A model generated the notes under the pieces. It searched no databases and was not told the DNA's origin. It saw nothing but the letters and a program-made list of their open reading frames with translations. This document shows, one piece after another, positions 26,656 to 40,234 of a stretch of 64,000 nt of DNA. Position 1 is the first letter of the stretch. Each line of letters begins with the position of its first letter. A program made the translations under genes and the position numbers. Source of the DNA: Moringa oleifera (Eukaryota; Streptophyta; Magnoliopsida; Brassicales; Moringaceae); NCBI GenBank assembly GCA_021397835.1, contig JAJFZO010000579.1, positions 945,001 through 1,009,000 of the forward strand, given 5' to 3'.

Positions 26656-29600
26656 TTAAGATTCTTTATCTCTTGATTCTTCAAGAACTGTTTCTTTGAG
26701 GGAGAAATCATCGAGGATATCATTTTCTGTATCAACTTGAAGCTCTTTGAACATTGCCATCACTTGTATCATGGTTGGCCGCCGGAATGGTCTGTCCTCT
26801 AGGCACTCAAAGGCAATCTTGAGATACTGGTACAGCTCAGCCTCGCCAGACTTCTGTGTCATCAACTCAGGGTCAAGTATCTCATTAATTCTCTTCTCCC
26901 TGTGAAGCTGCTTTGCCCATCCAACTAGGTTGTTATCATCACCAAATTCAGATGGGTCTATAGGCCTCTTGCCTGATAGAAGCTCCAGCAGTATGACACC
27001 GTAACTATAAACATCCCCTTTTGTTGTGCAACGGAAACTCTGGTAGTACTCGGGGGGAACATAACCTGGAGTTCCTGCAAGTGTGCTCACACTGAGATGA
27101 GTGTCAAGAGCGTTTACCAATCTTGCCATGCCAAAATCAGATACCCTAGCTTCAAAATTCTCATCCAGAAGAACATTGCTAGACTTCATGTCCCTGTGGA
27201 TAATGTGAGGTATGCAACTATGATGAAGGAATGCAAGCCCTCTTGCCGACCCTATGGCAATCTTCTTTCTGGCTGCCCAATCAAGCCTTGTGCTCCCTGC
27301 TTTATTCCTGTCATGAAGTACAGCCTCCAGACTCCCCCATTTCATGTACTCGTAGACAAGAAGTCTTTCCTCTCCAATCTTGCAGTACCCTAGCAAAGGA
27401 ACCAGGTTTCGATGCTTGATCTTTCCAATGGTTTCCATTTCAGCCATAAATTCCCTATCTCCCTGACCTGTGACATGAATTAGCTTCTTGATTGCAACAA
27501 CACAGCCATCTCTCAGTTGTGCTTTGTAAACCTCACCAAACCCGCCAGAACCTATCAAGCTGTCAGCGCTAAAACCATTTGTAGCTTCAAGCAGATGGGC
27601 AAATGTAAGCTTCCGGAGGGGTTTCTCAAATGTAGCCACATTAATGCTTAGAGGCTCAGGGACACTAGAGAGCTTCCAGCTGCTGCTACCTGAAGTTGGA
27701 AGGCTTTCAATATATTTCTCTCTCTGCTCCTCTTTCTGTTGGAACTTTCGCACTCGATAAAGGGCCATTGAAAGTCCAAGGATGCACAAGAGAAAGAATG
27801 TGATTCCAATAACCATCCCTGTTGCTATAGACTGCTTCTTTTCTCGAATGTGAAAATTTGTGGGGTGACCTCCAGAGCCACAAGGAGGCAAAGGTACCCC
27901 ACAAAGGCCAGAATTGTTCTCATATCTTGACGCTGGGAAAGTGGTCAGCTGACCACCAGAAGGGATGGGACCAGTGAGGTTGTTGTTGGACACATCAAGG
28001 TCACTAAGAAAAGAAAGAGTCCCTAAAGAACCTGGTAGGAATCCTTGAAGATTGTTGTGAGAGAGATCCAGAACTCCAATGGCTTTCAATCCTCCAAAGC
28101 TGCCAGGAATATTTCCTGTCAGCTTGTTGTGTCCGAAGTTCAAGACTTGCAAATAGTTCAATGCACCAAAATTTTCTGGAATAGATCCTGACAAAGAATT
28201 ATAAGAGAGATCAAGGTAGATGATACTGCCATTGCTAGAGAATGTGTACACTGTCAAGCCAGAATAAATTCTAATTGATGGACAAGAGTGAACGGTAGGA
28301 AAACTTTCCAGCCTCTCTGCACGGATCCCTTCAAATTCAACGAGTCCTCCGGCACCCCTGCAAGCTGTTCCACCCTCATTTCTTACAAATGCAAACTGCT
28401 TCCCCGAAACAATCCCAGGCATGACCAAGCCGGCTTGGCTTGCAAGCTCAGGTGGGACAGTGCCTGATAGATTGTTGCTGTTCAAATCAAGCCAAATAAG
28501 GCTCCTACAGTTCCCGAGTTCAGGAGGAATGCGTCCAGTAAGCGAGTTGTTACCCAATTGTAGAATAGCCAGTTTAAGAAGACTTCCCATACCAGAAGGT
28601 ATTTCGCCAGTAAGCCGGTTGCTGGAAAGTGACACCCATATCATATTGGGACAGTGAGAAATGGACTGCGGAATGGATCCAGTGATGAGATTATTGTTGA
28701 GGATGAGGGTCTCCAGGTTGCCTCCATCCACACAAATAGTCTCAGGGATTTCCCCTGTGAGGTTGTTTGCCCACATAACCAAATCAGAAAGATTTGGCAA
28801 GGTCCAGATTTCTGAGGGGATTGGCCCACTCAGGCTGTTGAAACTAAGATCAATTGTCCTTAGGTTTTTGCAGTTACCGAGCTCCACTGGCACAGTTCCA
28901 GAGAGGTAATTGTTTGCTAGAAGTATCTTTTCCAGCGCCGGGGCAGTTGGTAACGAGCAGAAACCAGTTGGAATATTTCCGGTGAAGCGGTTGGAACTGA
29001 GGTCAAGTACTCGGAGCTGAGTATGATTGGTCAGGGAAAGCGGCACAGGACCAGTTATGTTGTTGAATGGTACATACAGATACTTCAGGCTGGAGAGCTT
29101 ACTGATGACTGTACTGAGGAAATCTCCGGAGAGCAGATTGTTCCCAAGGTTTAGACTTTGTAAAGAAGAGCATGTCGCAAAAGTTAGTGGCAATTCCCCA
29201 TGAAGTCTGTTTGCTGAAAGATCAAGCCCCTCAAGGGATCTACAAGCCTCTCCTAACTCAGATGGGATCTCCCCAGAGAACTGATTATGTGCTAGAGACA
29301 GCTGCTTCAAATTCTCGAGATTCCCCAACAAGGCGCCCGGAATACCACCCTGCAGGCTGTTATGGGAGAGGTTGAGCGTGTCTAGGTGCTTGCAGTTTCT
29401 TAGGCTGATCGGAAATTCAGGGCCAGATAGACTGTTCCCAGACAAACTTATTAAGGTGAGGTTGCTGCAGTGCCCAAAATCAACCTTGGAGAACTTCCCA
29501 GAGAAGTTGTTGTGAGAGAGATCTAGATACTTGAGAGATGCTGGAGAGTCTGCCAGAAAGGTTGACGGTATCTCCCCTGACAGCAGATTGTGGGAGAGGT

Positions 29601-30330
29601 CAAGGGTGGAGAGACTCTTGCAAGCCGAGAGGGTAGCACCCAGTATTCCAGGGAGCTGGTTGCCGGAAAAGTTGAGAAGATTCAGGTTCTGGCAGCAAGA
29701 AAGAGAGTATGTCAAGAGGGAAGAATCAGAAATCCGATTGCTTGAGAGGTCAAGCTGCAGCAGAGATGGGCCAAAATGGAGATTGCCACCGGGAATCGAA
29801 TTGTGAGACAGGTTAACATAAGCTAGCCAACCGCAAGACACGAACAAGGATTGTTTTGGAAGAGGGTCGGAGAAGTTGTTGCGGGACAAGTCGAGAGTTT
29901 GGAGACTACAAGAACTAGAGACAGAGAGATCACCAATAGAGAAGGAATTTCCCTGCAAATATAGATTTTGGAGATTTGGTAAGGCTGTCAGATTGGGGAG
30001 ATGAAGGCTGCCAACCAGGCCTGCGTTGCCGAGGTCGAGAGCAGTGACACGGCCGTCCACGGAGCAGGAGACACCTCTCCACGAGCATGGGCTCTGCGAA
30101 TCAGCCTTCCAGTTGGCCAAGAAACCACTTGGATCAGACTCCACAGAGAGTTGCTTGAAAGACGTCAACAACACCACCTCATCATTGCTTTGCCGCTGCT
30201 GTGTAGACAGTTTTCTGGCTTCTGACCCCACGATTAGCAGCTGATTTAGAAGCAACAGCACAAAGCCAAAGATTCTCATGATGTCGCTTTGGTTTTGTGA
30301 TGAGAAGATTACCCTCCATTCTCTCTTCAT
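26656..30330 (-). CDS. BRL1: BRL1/BRL3-type brassinosteroid receptor LRR kinase, intact
   Basis: A single intronless frame of 1224 codons. The Met at 30279 (residue 18) opens a clear signal peptide ([21 protein letters not shown]) and is the more likely functional start. The ectodomain has a Cys-pair cap ([10 protein letters not shown]), more than 20 plant-type LRRs, and the BRI1-family island domain at about 637-705 ([12 protein letters not shown] ... YSGLTVYTF) that binds brassinosteroid with the next LRR. One transmembrane segment spans about 835-857 ([19 protein letters not shown]). The kinase lies at about 915-1190, with the glycine loop [11 protein letters not shown], lysine VAIKKL, catalytic HRD at 1045-1047 ([13 protein letters not shown]) and DFG; all catalytic residues are present. 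Such receptors act at the plasma membrane in vascular tissue together with SERK co-receptors. BRL1 versus BRL3 cannot be settled here; synteny with CLC-F and a WRKY gene favours BRL1. A truncated copy lies at 41032-43620. Confidence 0.96.
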   Translation of the reverse strand: MKREWRVIFSSQNQSDIMRIFGFVLLLLNQLLIVGSEARKLSTQQRQSNDEVVLLTSFKQLSVESDPSGFLANWKADSQSPCSWRGVSCSVDGRVTALDLGNAGLVGSLHLPNLTALPNLQNLYLQGNSFSIGDLSVSSSCSLQTLDLSRNNFSDPLPKQSLFVSCGWLAYVNLSHNSIPGGNLHFGPSLLQLDLSSNRISDSSLLTYSLSCCQNLNLLNFSGNQLPGILGATLSACKSLSTLDLSHNLLSGEIPSTFLADSPASLKYLDLSHNNFSGKFSKVDFGHCSNLTLISLSGNSLSGPEFPISLRNCKHLDTLNLSHNSLQGGIPGALLGNLENLKQLSLAHNQFSGEIPSELGEACRSLEGLDLSANRLHGELPLTFATCSSLQSLNLGNNLLSGDFLSTVISKLSSLKYLYVPFNNITGPVPLSLTNHTQLRVLDLSSNRFTGNIPTGFCSLPTAPALEKILLANNYLSGTVPVELGNCKNLRTIDLSFNSLSGPIPSEIWTLPNLSDLVMWANNLTGEIPETICVDGGNLETLILNNNLITGSIPQSISHCPNMIWVSLSSNRLTGEIPSGMGSLLKLAILQLGNNSLTGRIPPELGNCRSLIWLDLNSNNLSGTVPPELASQAGLVMPGIVSGKQFAFVRNEGGTACRGAGGLVEFEGIRAERLESFPTVHSCPSIRIYSGLTVYTFSSNGSIIYLDLSYNSLSGSIPENFGALNYLQVLNFGHNKLTGNIPGSFGGLKAIGVLDLSHNNLQGFLPGSLGTLSFLSDLDVSNNNLTGPIPSGGQLTTFPASRYENNSGLCGVPLPPCGSGGHPTNFHIREKKQSIATGMVIGITFFLLCILGLSMALYRVRKFQQKEEQREKYIESLPTSGSSSWKLSSVPEPLSINVATFEKPLRKLTFAHLLEATNGFSADSLIGSGGFGEVYKAQLRDGCVVAIKKLIHVTGQGDREFMAEMETIGKIKHRNLVPLLGYCKIGEERLLVYEYMKWGSLEAVLHDRNKAGSTRLDWAARKKIAIGSARGLAFLHHSCIPHIIHRDMKSSNVLLDENFEARVSDFGMARLVNALDTHLSVSTLAGTPGYVPPEYYQSFRCTTKGDVYSYGVILLELLSGKRPIDPSEFGDDNNLVGWAKQLHREKRINEILDPELMTQKSGEAELYQYLKIAFECLEDRPFRRPTMIQVMAMFKELQVDTENDILDDFSLKETVLEESRDKES

Positions 30331-32100
30331 TTTTCCCCAGAGAGGCCTCTGCTTCTTGCTTCAAATTCTCTTCAAGAAAATACCCAACTGAGCTGACATG
30401 AGCAGATTTTCCACTATCTTGCTATTAGATTACAAGGTTACGTTTGCTTCATTTCTCCTAGTGGAACCCTCTTGGACAGAAGTCTAATTCTCTCCCGAGT
30501 CCTCACTGCATTGAGAACCTGAAGATATTAAGGACACAAAAAATCACAGAATGAATCCTTGATGATCTCCCCTCATTCCCCAGTTCTCTATGATCTTCTA
30601 AGCAAACAATCCGCTCCAGTTCATATTCAGATCTGTTGTTCTAAATCTGATTGCTGGGTTCGATTTCTCCACATTTCAACAGAAGACTTTTGCTTGCAAA
30701 CTGGAATATAAAATCCAAAAGAGAAGAAAGAATTACACTACACAAATAATGGGAACGGAGGACGGTGGAAATCACCATCAAAGATGTAATTATCAAGTGG
30801 ACTCAAATTCAAAATCCCAGCATAGAATCAAAAAAATAACAAAATAATAAAATTAATATCTTAGCCGAAAGAAGGTAGCAATTAAATTAGAAGAAAATAA
30901 AATAAAATGATACTCTGTTAACAGCAATAAAGAAAGAGGAGAAGACGGACGCGGAAAAGAAAGATAAGAGGAGAAAACAGAAAGAAACAGTAATGATACA
31001 AGAGGAATGAAGAGAAAATCTGGGGCAAACGAATATATATAGGAAAGAAAGAGACAACATGGCAGTAGATAGCCAAAAAAAAAACAGAAAAACAAGAAAA
31101 AAGGAGTACCAGCAGGAGTGGTGCTGATGATGGTGGCGGTGGTGGTGGTGATGTAATGGGGCGTCGTGCAAACCAAAATCGGAGTCTGTAAGGAAAGAGA
31201 GGACAGGGTGTGAGTACGATGTTCAGAAATGTCGGCCCCAACCCAAAACCTGCTACCTCTTAGATTCCCATAAATAATATATATATTTACCCACGAAAAG
31301 GAATCGTTTGTAACAAGAGCTTCTGTGGATTGCAAGGAAAAACTTCCCGCAAGAAATTCAACAATTAAACGTTCGTTTGATCCGACCATCTGCAGCACTC
31401 CGAGTCCGACTGGAGTTTGCAGCAGGAGCTGCTTCGCCAACTTTGGGTGAACAACAGTAAGAAAGAGTAAAGAGAAATTGGGAAAAACTAAGAGGAGAAA
31501 AAGGAAAAGTAAAGCGGGATATGATACTAAAAAGGAGCAATTAGAATGGAATGCATAAGACAAGTTGGAGTTGAAAGTGGGTTTTAGACAAAGAGAAAAA
31601 ATGGTGGAAATGGAAGTGATACCCTCCTAATCCTAAGCCCTAAGCCCTCCATTTCTTTTCTCTCATTTTCTCAGGGTCCAGTCAAACCTTTGGATTTGAT
31701 TCTCTCCCCCAAACTCAGCCTTTTTCGGGTGAATTACCCGGCACGTACGTCTCTCTCCCTCTCTCTCTCTCTCCCTCTGTCTTCTTTTTCGTTTATGTTA
31801 TCTATACAAGAAGTTTGAATTCATAAAATTACTATAAATTCTCGGCCTTTTTGTCTTGTCCTTTTCTGCTCTTGGGCAAATGAGACAAAGAGAGTAGCTG
31901 AAGCAAACACCTCTCTCCATGACCTCACAGTCTTTTTCTGAATTTTAAAACCCTAGAAATTGGGTTTGATTGACGAGCCTAACCCTCCCAAGTACACGAG
32001 ATTCAGAAACATGCTGCAACACATCTCCATCATACTCGCCTCCTTCGCTGTCCGTACTCTCAATATCCAAACCCAGCACCCACAAAAAACCAAGACAAAA
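30331..32100 (-). promoter_or_regulatory. Leader and promoter region of the intact receptor gene
   Basis: The sequence just upstream of the start is pyrimidine-rich on the minus strand at 30850-31560, as plant leaders and core promoters often are. Telo-box-like AAACCCTAG lies at 31949-31957, with CCTAAGCCCTAAG at about 31632-31644, and a (CT)-rich tract at about 31750-31780. Only the first 400 bases (30331-30730) have a counterpart upstream of the truncated copy; the rest is unique to this gene. No start site can be fixed. Confidence 0.45.
31748..31778. repeat. CT-rich microsatellite
   Basis: An interrupted (CT)n run in the upstream region of the intact receptor gene, with CCCT interruptions. 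Confidence 0.85.
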
Positions 32101-35100
32101 GGAAAAATTTCCATCTCTATCTCATAAATACATAATTTAAATATATTTTTATTTTTATATAATGTTTTTATCATTAAAATACTTTAAAAACCTCAAATAA
32201 ATTTTACATTCTTTATTCTTAAATTTGAATAATTTTTAATTTAAAATTATTTTTTGATAAACTTTCAAATTTTTGATAATATTAAATTAAATATATAGAT
32301 ATATTTATTTAAAAATTAAAATTTTTATTATAATAACTTTAATATTTTATATATGTAAAAAAAATTAACTCAAAATTTATTGTATATCAAATATTTTAAA
32401 TTTTAAATTTTTTAACAAAATTTAAATTAAACTATATATATAATTCATTATGTCAACATTTCAAAAAACAAAATTAAGAAATATACTTTTAAAATTTTAT
32501 AATATTTACTTAAATATTTTAAAATATATTTTTAATAAAATGAAACTATATAATTACAAAAAAAATATTTACTAAAATTTTAATTAATTTTAAACATCAA
32601 CAATAATAACTATCATAATCTCTGGTTTAGTTTGCTTAGTTTGCATTCCAAGTTTGTTTTTCTCCAGTTGTCTTCATTAACGAACACTTCATTAATTCTT
32701 TTATTTAAAAAGATTGATTTAAGAATTAAATGAAAAATATAAAGGGTGAGTGAGATAAGATTAAGATTAGGGAGTAATTAAGTAAATATTAGGATGTAAT
32801 TATGGTAAGTGTGACGAGGAAGAGACGAAGTGTTTGGTTGGGTAAGTGGAGGGCATTACGAATTAAAATAATAAAAATAAAAAAATCCAACAACTCTTTT
32901 TTTAAATTTTTATTAAATTAAATAAAATTTTCATGAAAAGATGGTACGGGGACTTGCTCGTGGCGCGGAGCTACCGCCTTGGGGCTCTCTATTTTTTTTT
33001 TCTGTCAAATTATTATAAATAAAAGCGCCCCAAAACATATGCATCGGAGGTTGTATGTGGCTCGGGGCGCACTTTGTCGGTACGCACCCCGCACGAGCAA
33101 AGCATCGCAGTCTCTCCCTTCAAGATGACTTCTGTTTTCCTCCCTTTAAAGTTTTTTTTTTAAATAAATTTTTTATTCAATTTGTTTTTTAAATAAAAAA
33201 TATTATTTGAAAGATTATTAAGTTTATATCATCAATTAATTTAAAAAGTAATGAATTAAATTTTAATTTATTATTAATTCAAATAAAATTTTAACTTAAG
33301 TGATTATAAAAATAAAAATATTTTTATTATTGAAATATCATAAAAATAACTTAATTATATTTTTTATTTAATTTTATATTAAATTTATATAAAATTTATT
33401 TTGATGATAGCTTAATATTTTTTATATATTTAAAAATTTTTAAATCAAAATTTGTTATATAAAATTTTTAATTTTAATATCTTTAATTTTTAAATGTTTT
33501 AATAATATACAAAATTAATAGATCAAATTTCAATTTGTCACTTTTTAACATCAATTGATATCATAAAATGATTATGAAATCTTTATTTTTATTTTTATTT
33601 AAGTAAAAATAATTCTAAATTTTAAGTTTTACTCATTCTCTTTAATCAAATTCTTACTATGTGATCTAAATATTTTTTATTTATAAAAAAAAAGTTTACA
33701 AAAGACTTTTAATTTAAATATTTCAAATAAATCATAATCGACTAAATTGATAAATTATGATTTATTTAAATACACTTTAAAAACTAAAGTTTGATTAAAA
33801 AATAAAATAAAATTTTAAATTTTAAATAATTTTTATCCTTATTATTTTTATATCATCAACTGTGTTTAATTATTTTTGATAAATATAAAAAATTGAAATA
33901 AACATGTTTTTCAATCTAAATTTTGATGTATTAATTACATTAATCATTTATTTTATCTTTTAATTTGATTTAAATTAAAATTTATTTTTAATTATTATCA
34001 AAATTTAAAAAAAAAACTTGTTATAAAATATTTGTAAAATAGTTAAAATAAATTTTAAACTCTATCACTTTTGAATAATTTAACTCACAAATATTTGTTT
34101 ATCATTTTTAAAAATCTTAATAATTTAAAATTAAATATATAGTTAAAATTTCAATGATACTTTAAATATTTATTTATATTAGTAAATAATTTCAAATATT
34201 GTAGAAAAGTCAAAATTTGAGTGACTAATTTTTGGAAAAAAATGACGACATTATTTGAGTTGAATGAACTGAAAGACAATTGATGCTATCAATATTTTTA
34301 ATTATAAAATAATCAAAAAATCAAAATTTTTGTTATTCAAATATTATTCTTTTTAATTATAACAAGAAGTTTTTTGTGTCTAAAATAATTTTAATTTCAA
34401 AAAAACTATCCAAAAAAAGATAAATTTTATATTATATTTATTAATAATATACCTTTTAAGAAAAATATTTGACTGATTACATAAACACCAAAAGGCTTCC
34501 ACGTCCAAATCAGTAATTGTACTCAAAAAATTTTCACTGTCACGAACTTTTTATAGACCTCAAATAGCACATAGAAAAAGGAATCTCGTATTTTATGAAT
34601 TTTAAATTCGTATTTATTCAGATTTAATTATCAGTATCTTCAATTAATTTAAATTTATTCGTTCAATTTAAATCATAAAAATTAAAAAAAATCATATGAT
34701 TAATTAAAAATAAAAATAAATATACAAATGTCTTGGACCCTTGAAATTAGGGACAACCTCCCATGTGAGGGTATTAGACTATTAGTTAGATAAATGCATG
34801 GTTCTTAGAAGGCGCAAGACTAGCTTACTATTCACCATATCCAACTTTATGGTTATTATTTAATCCAAAATAACATAATGTTTCATTATACAAATAGCCG
34901 GAATCCCCGCAAAGAAACCAGCCAGATTTTTGGACCGTCCTTTCTAGATTTTTCCCAATTATTTTAATTTTTCATATTACAATCATAATGTTTTTGAATG
35001 CAGTATGATCCACCCTGCCCCACTAACAACTATTACACTACCAAAGCCAAAGAATTAAGCTAAGGTAGTCCAAAACTTTCATTTTTCCTTTTGTCACACG

Positions 35101-36430
35101 AGCGTCCCTCCCACCCATGTGCGTGTAATCATTTTTTATTTTGTTTTTAGTGAGTCCTCACGTGACTGTCATCTCAAGTTTTTGTTTTTTTCCTACCTGT
35201 TTGTCCGTTACGGTTTCCGTTTCCGGGTAAGGGAAGGGATGCGGAAGAGGTGGGTCCGTTTGGAGACGGACGTTTGGGGGGTGGAGTGTACCGAAAGGCA
35301 AGGCAAAGAGGTAAAGTGCAACGGCATGTAGCTTGTGCGTTAAACGTATTTATGGTATGTGTTGGAGAGGCGCACGTAAACTAAATTAAAATTGTCTTCT
35401 GTGGTGGCCCACTCCGTAATGCTTGACTTTCCCACAACTTGCGTTTTCAAGGAAACGTGTCTGGTTGGTTAGTTGGGATTTGGTTAGCTCCAAATAGACC
35501 GTTTTAACCTTTTTGTTTTTATATTTATTCTTTAAAATATAAAAAATACAAAATAAATACAAAAAATTACGAACTATATATCCATATATATTTCAAAGTC
35601 TCCATTTGGTCACTTGCCTAATAAGGTATTTTGAATATTTTCAATTTATTTCATCAATTTTTTATAAACATATTATTAAAAATAATATTAAAATTTAAAA
35701 TATTTCTTTATAATTTATGATATTAATATAAAAATAAATAAAAAATTTATTCGTTATTTTATTAAATTAATGCTATCAATTTTGTTCAAAAAATTAATAC
35801 AATTCAAATTTTAACATAGAATTTTAATTTACACAATGAATTTTGATTTAAATTTTTTATAAACATGAAACAATATTCAAATTATTACTAATAATTTTGA
35901 AAAAATTATAAAAACAATTTATGAACAAAAAATATTTAAAATAAATAAATTAATTTAAAATAAAACAAACAAATTATTTAGATCATTTTTTTAGTATTAT
36001 AACAAAGAAAATACTTTTAATTTTTTAGAATAATTAAAATAAGAATCTAATTTAATCTAAATTAAAACATCAAATATACGGCAATTCAATGGATGCATCA
36101 AAATTTAAATTGAGAAGTAGATTTAGTTTAATTTTTTATATAAAAAAAATTAATTAAAATAATAAAAATATATAATATATGATTAATCCTAATTTTTACA
36201 TGGGGACAACCCAATTGGTAGCTCTAATAGATGATTGTTTTGAATTTACCCGCCCTTGCAATTATGAGATTAAGAGGGTAATTATTGTTTAATAAAGAAG
36301 ATTAAAATTACTAAAGAAAGATAAGCACAGTGGGAACCATGTTTTTTTCTCTCGAGTCGGACCTACCGGCCGAATTACATTTGCCGCTTTAGGACCTTAT
36401 GTTTAATTTCAATTTGATTTTTTTGACAAT
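32101..36430. other. AT-rich intergenic DNA without a counterpart in the duplicate
   Basis: Mostly A/T with no coding signal. Two GC-richer islands stand out: 32940-33110, which contains an imperfect inverted repeat, and 35030-35500, which has a 70-codon frame (35119-35331) with no recognisable family. This block, with 30731-32100, is absent at the equivalent place upstream of the truncated receptor copy. Confidence 0.5.
32950..33104. repeat. GC-rich imperfect inverted repeat
   Basis: The arm at about 32952-32977 (CTTGCTCGTGGCGCGGAGC..) matches the reverse complement of about 33077-33103 (GTACGCACCCCGCACGAGC..) at roughly three quarters of positions. A smaller nested pair (TTGGGGC / GCCCCAA) sits inside the loop. 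It could be a decayed foldback element or a hairpin-forming transcript. It matches no family I know. Confidence 0.4.
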
Positions 36431-39400
36431 TTGGACCGACCGAATTATTAGAGAGTATGTAATTTGAAATCATGACCATATCAATAAGATCCAATTCAAA
36501 GTTACTTTATTGTATGTGAAGAAACGAGGTTGGCTTTTTTACAAATGCAATGAAAATGACTGGATAACTTTGATTGAGGCTCCAAATTATGAGCTGTGGG
36601 CCAGCGCCCATCTAATCAGGGCTGACTTCTTTTACCTTCACGTTCCTACTTACCTCTCAATTTCTTCTACAACCCTGGATACATTTAGGAGAGAGAGAGA
36701 GAAAGAGAGGGAAAAAAAAAAAAGAAATCATAATTCAACTGCCCGTGATTAATGCTTTGTAGAATGCTTCTTATGATGTCTAATAGTGTCATTATGGACT
36801 TTATATTCTTTTTAGAATACCAATCTTAGGGCAATTAAGTGATGCCTTTTATAGCCTTATTTTATTTATATTTTTTTTAAATTTAAATATATTAATTATT
36901 TTAAATTTTAAACTCATTGATTAATAAGTATCGATTTAAATTTTGAATGTTTTTAGGATAATTAAATATTATTGAATTTAAGTTTTTGTTAATTAGTAAT
37001 TAAATTTCTCTTTGGTCAAGTGGTTTGAAATAATAGAAAGAACTTCGTAGTATAATATTATAAAAAAGTTAGTAGTTTATAAAAGTTTTGAATTGATGTA
37101 AATTTATTCTCAAATTTAAATTTTATGAATATTATTTCATTGTTTTAAAAATTAGATTGAATTGGCTGTTTCGATTGGTTCAATAGTAAATTAGACTTTT
37201 GAATCAATTCAATCCAATTAAAATTGGGTTGATTTACTTAAAATGTTATAATTAATTTATGTTACTAAAACGATAAAAATTTTATATTCTTATTAAAATA
37301 CTTCATTTTGGAATTTTTTTTAAAAGTAAAAACAAAAAATTAAGATGAACTTTTTATTTATTTATTTATTACTTTTATAAAAAAAATTTATTTTATTTTT
37401 ATAATATTTTTTAAAAATCATATATACTAAATATTATAATTATTTATTATATTTCAATCTTTAATTTTTTATTTTTATTTAATGATGAGCTAAATTATTA
37501 AAAAGTGTATTATTTATCTTAAACATAATTAAGTTTGAAATTGATACAAATTTATTTATTTTTATCCTTTTCATTTATTTGCTGGACTTACTGTAAAACA
37601 TTATATTCAATTGTTTTAAAAATCAGACCGAATTAATCTATTCAATCAGTTAAATCATAAATTGGAGTCAATTATATTGTTCGATCCATTTACAATAAAT
37701 TCGATCCACTTAAAATGTTGTACTTATACTATAAAAAACAAAAAAAAAGTGATTTATCAAAAAAATTGATTTTTTTAACTAAAATTATGTTATTTTTGAA
37801 CTTTTTTTTAATCTAAAAACAAAAAAATGAATTCTTTTCTTAATTTATTATTGTTATTTTATAATAATAATAAATAATTATTGTTATATTATTTATTTTA
37901 ATAATATATATTAAATATTATAATTGTTTGTTACATCAGTGTTCAACATTTGATTCTATCATGATCTGATTTTTGACAATTCAGTTTTTTTTTTTTTTAA
38001 ATTAAGTGGCCAATTGAATTTTAAAAACATGACTAAATTATTCATATGAAATACAGTTGAGTTTGAAATTGATACAAGTTGATTTGCTTTACATTTAGTG
38101 GGTCATGGTTTCATTTATTCATCTGTAGCTTTATTTATTGTGGGATTGACTACTTCATAGTTCACTGAACCTGTCATGAGCTACAAATATGACCTCATTT
38201 TAATAAACAGGCTGAGATAAAATTTTTGTAAATTAATCCACAGAAGATTAATTTATCACCAAAAGAAACTGTTGTCTTTTCTTTTTCTTTCTATTTTTTT
38301 TTTAAAAAAGAGTAATGTTTATCTTAAACAAAAGGAGTAATGTTAATATATATTTTTTAATTTTTTTCTTCAATTTGAGAACATTTGGGTCAAAAGAGTT
38401 TTTGAAAAAAATTTAAAAATTAATTTAATTAGTTTTAAAAAAATATAATTAATTATAAATCTTATCAATTTAAACGATTTTTAAGTAAATAAATATAACA
38501 AGATAAATACAAATTAAGAAAATATTTTTCCAATTTGAAGTACATATTAGATTAACTATGTATTTAATATTTTTATTTTATTCAATTCAAATAATATTCA
38601 AATTAAGAATATCATGTGATGAATTTTGATTTAAAATTTTCTTAATATTTAAGCAATCATCATAAAAAAACATAAATTTGTTTAACATTGTGTGTGTATA
38701 TATATATAAATTTAACATTTATAAAAAATAAATTTAAATAAAAATTATTCAAAATTAAGATATATTCAAACTTAATTTTTTTTGAATTATTTTAAGCATT
38801 TTAATCATGATAATAATTTTAATTTTTTATATTAAAAATATTGTCTATTGATAAAATCATAAATTAAGATTTAAATTAAAAAAATTAATTGAGAATTTTA
38901 TTTTGATATTCAGTCTAAATAAAATGAACAAAAGACACAACAAAAGTTTGAATTTAGAACTAGAATTGAAAAAGGCATGCCTTTCATTTTTCTACCATTA
39001 CTGTTATGCAATAAATCAGTGGCCAACGGTAGCAAGCATTAGGATCAAGATTCTCTGTTAATCTCGATTGTGCTGAATTTTTAATAAAATTATAATACAT
39101 TATAATTTATAAAATTAATAATTCAAATTATTTTATTTATTTTTTAGTTTTTATGTTAATATATTAAAATACAAAAATATTTTTATAATTTTTTTATTAA
39201 AATGTATGTACAAAATTTAAATTAAAAAAAAAAAAAACTTTGTCCAAGCAGTAAGGAGTAAGGTAGACTTGGATCTTGTACAACTTGGGCCAATTGGACA
39301 ACCTTGCCTGGGTTTCTAATAATGCAGACGCAAGGGCACAGAACCCCAGGAGATTTTGATGCTGATCCCGCCGTCAATCTTCACAGGCTGACCTCACAAT

Positions 39401-40229
39401 CTTTTATCTCTGGTCTGCCCGTCTTCTTTCTGCTTCATGAATGCCATCCACTGTGGAACTGCGTACACAATGCAGACTTATAGGAGTGGAGGATAAACGC
39501 CGTTGCTGGCATTATATATAGGGAGAAACAAAGGGGTGAACACTGAACCTGCGTGAAGCTCCCATGGAATAATATAGTCTGCTGTTCGTTCTCTGCTCTC
39601 TCCGGTAAGTCCTCTGATTCCTGGCTTTCATTATCGTTTTGGCGCTGACAGAACATTCCAGGCTCAATGGAGGTTAGAATTTCGTCAGCTCTTACTATTT
39701 TATTGCATTATTTGTTTATTTATTGATATTTTGAGTGATAATTACTATTTTGGTGGATAAGAGATCTTAACACTTGGACTCTCCCCTTTGTTTGTCACAT
39801 GTGATCTTGCTCTTCGAATTAGTTTACTTCATGAATGGCAAAACGAATCCTTCTGCCTAGAGTTTCTTAATTGATTTATATTAGTCTATGATATTTTGGT
39901 TGCTATGATATCTGTGTTTGTTGTCTTCGTTTCCTGCCTAGAGATGACTCTCTGTCTGCTTCCGAGGCTGTCTGGAGCTATATGTTCTTTCAGTGGCATT
40001 GTTCACTTCTTTGTTGGATATTTTGATTCACACCAGTTTCCGCACTATATTTATAGTTATGATCTTGTTTTTCACATATCTTCCAACCACTGACTTTCGA
40101 GCAATGAAGCATGGCTGCAAAGCCTTTCTTCTTAAGCTGTATACCTTCAGGAGCCCTGGGGACACTTAGGATTTGATCAAGTAACATTGTACCCTGACTG
40201 GAGTCCAGTTAAAATTGCAGGATCTTTAC
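36431..40229. repeat. Tandem-duplicated intergenic segment, copy A
   Basis: Matched stretches run in the same order and orientation as 43921-47224. 36431-36850 matches 43922-44230 (for example ATATCAATAAGATCCAATTC and TCTATGATGTCTAATAGT-like strings). 38090-38200 matches 44915-45000. 39300-40229 matches 46257-47224 almost throughout, at roughly 80-85% by eye. The middle is AT-rich and diverged. It contains the orphan leader of the RraA-like gene and no intact gene. Confidence 0.8.
39505..39604 (+). promoter_or_regulatory. Orphan duplicate of the RraA-like promoter and first leader exon
   Basis: This matches the promoter and leader of the intact RraA-like gene at 46450-46561. It has a good TATA box (ATTATATATAGGG, 39511-39523), a probable leader starting near 39545-39555, and a kept splice donor CTCCG|GTAAGTCC at 39604/39605. 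The duplication ends at about 40229, inside what would be the 5' UTR intron, so the RraA coding exon is missing. If active, transcription would run toward the truncated receptor on its antisense strand. Confidence 0.6.
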
Positions 40230-40234
40230 TATTT

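Noticed and set aside
27097..30244. Many plus-strand frames opposite the receptor gene, mirrored at 41711-43534
   Set aside because: They are antisense shadows of the LRR coding sequence, repeated in both copies for that reason.
30645..30672. GGGTTCGATTTC string resembling a tRNA T-arm
   Set aside because: No matching acceptor, D or anticodon arms surround it; no tRNA or rRNA gene was found in the window.
30853..31563. 236-codon minus-strand frame upstream of the receptor
   Set aside because: It is Ser/Leu/Phe-rich because the strand is pyrimidine-rich; it resembles no protein family and looks like leader/promoter DNA.
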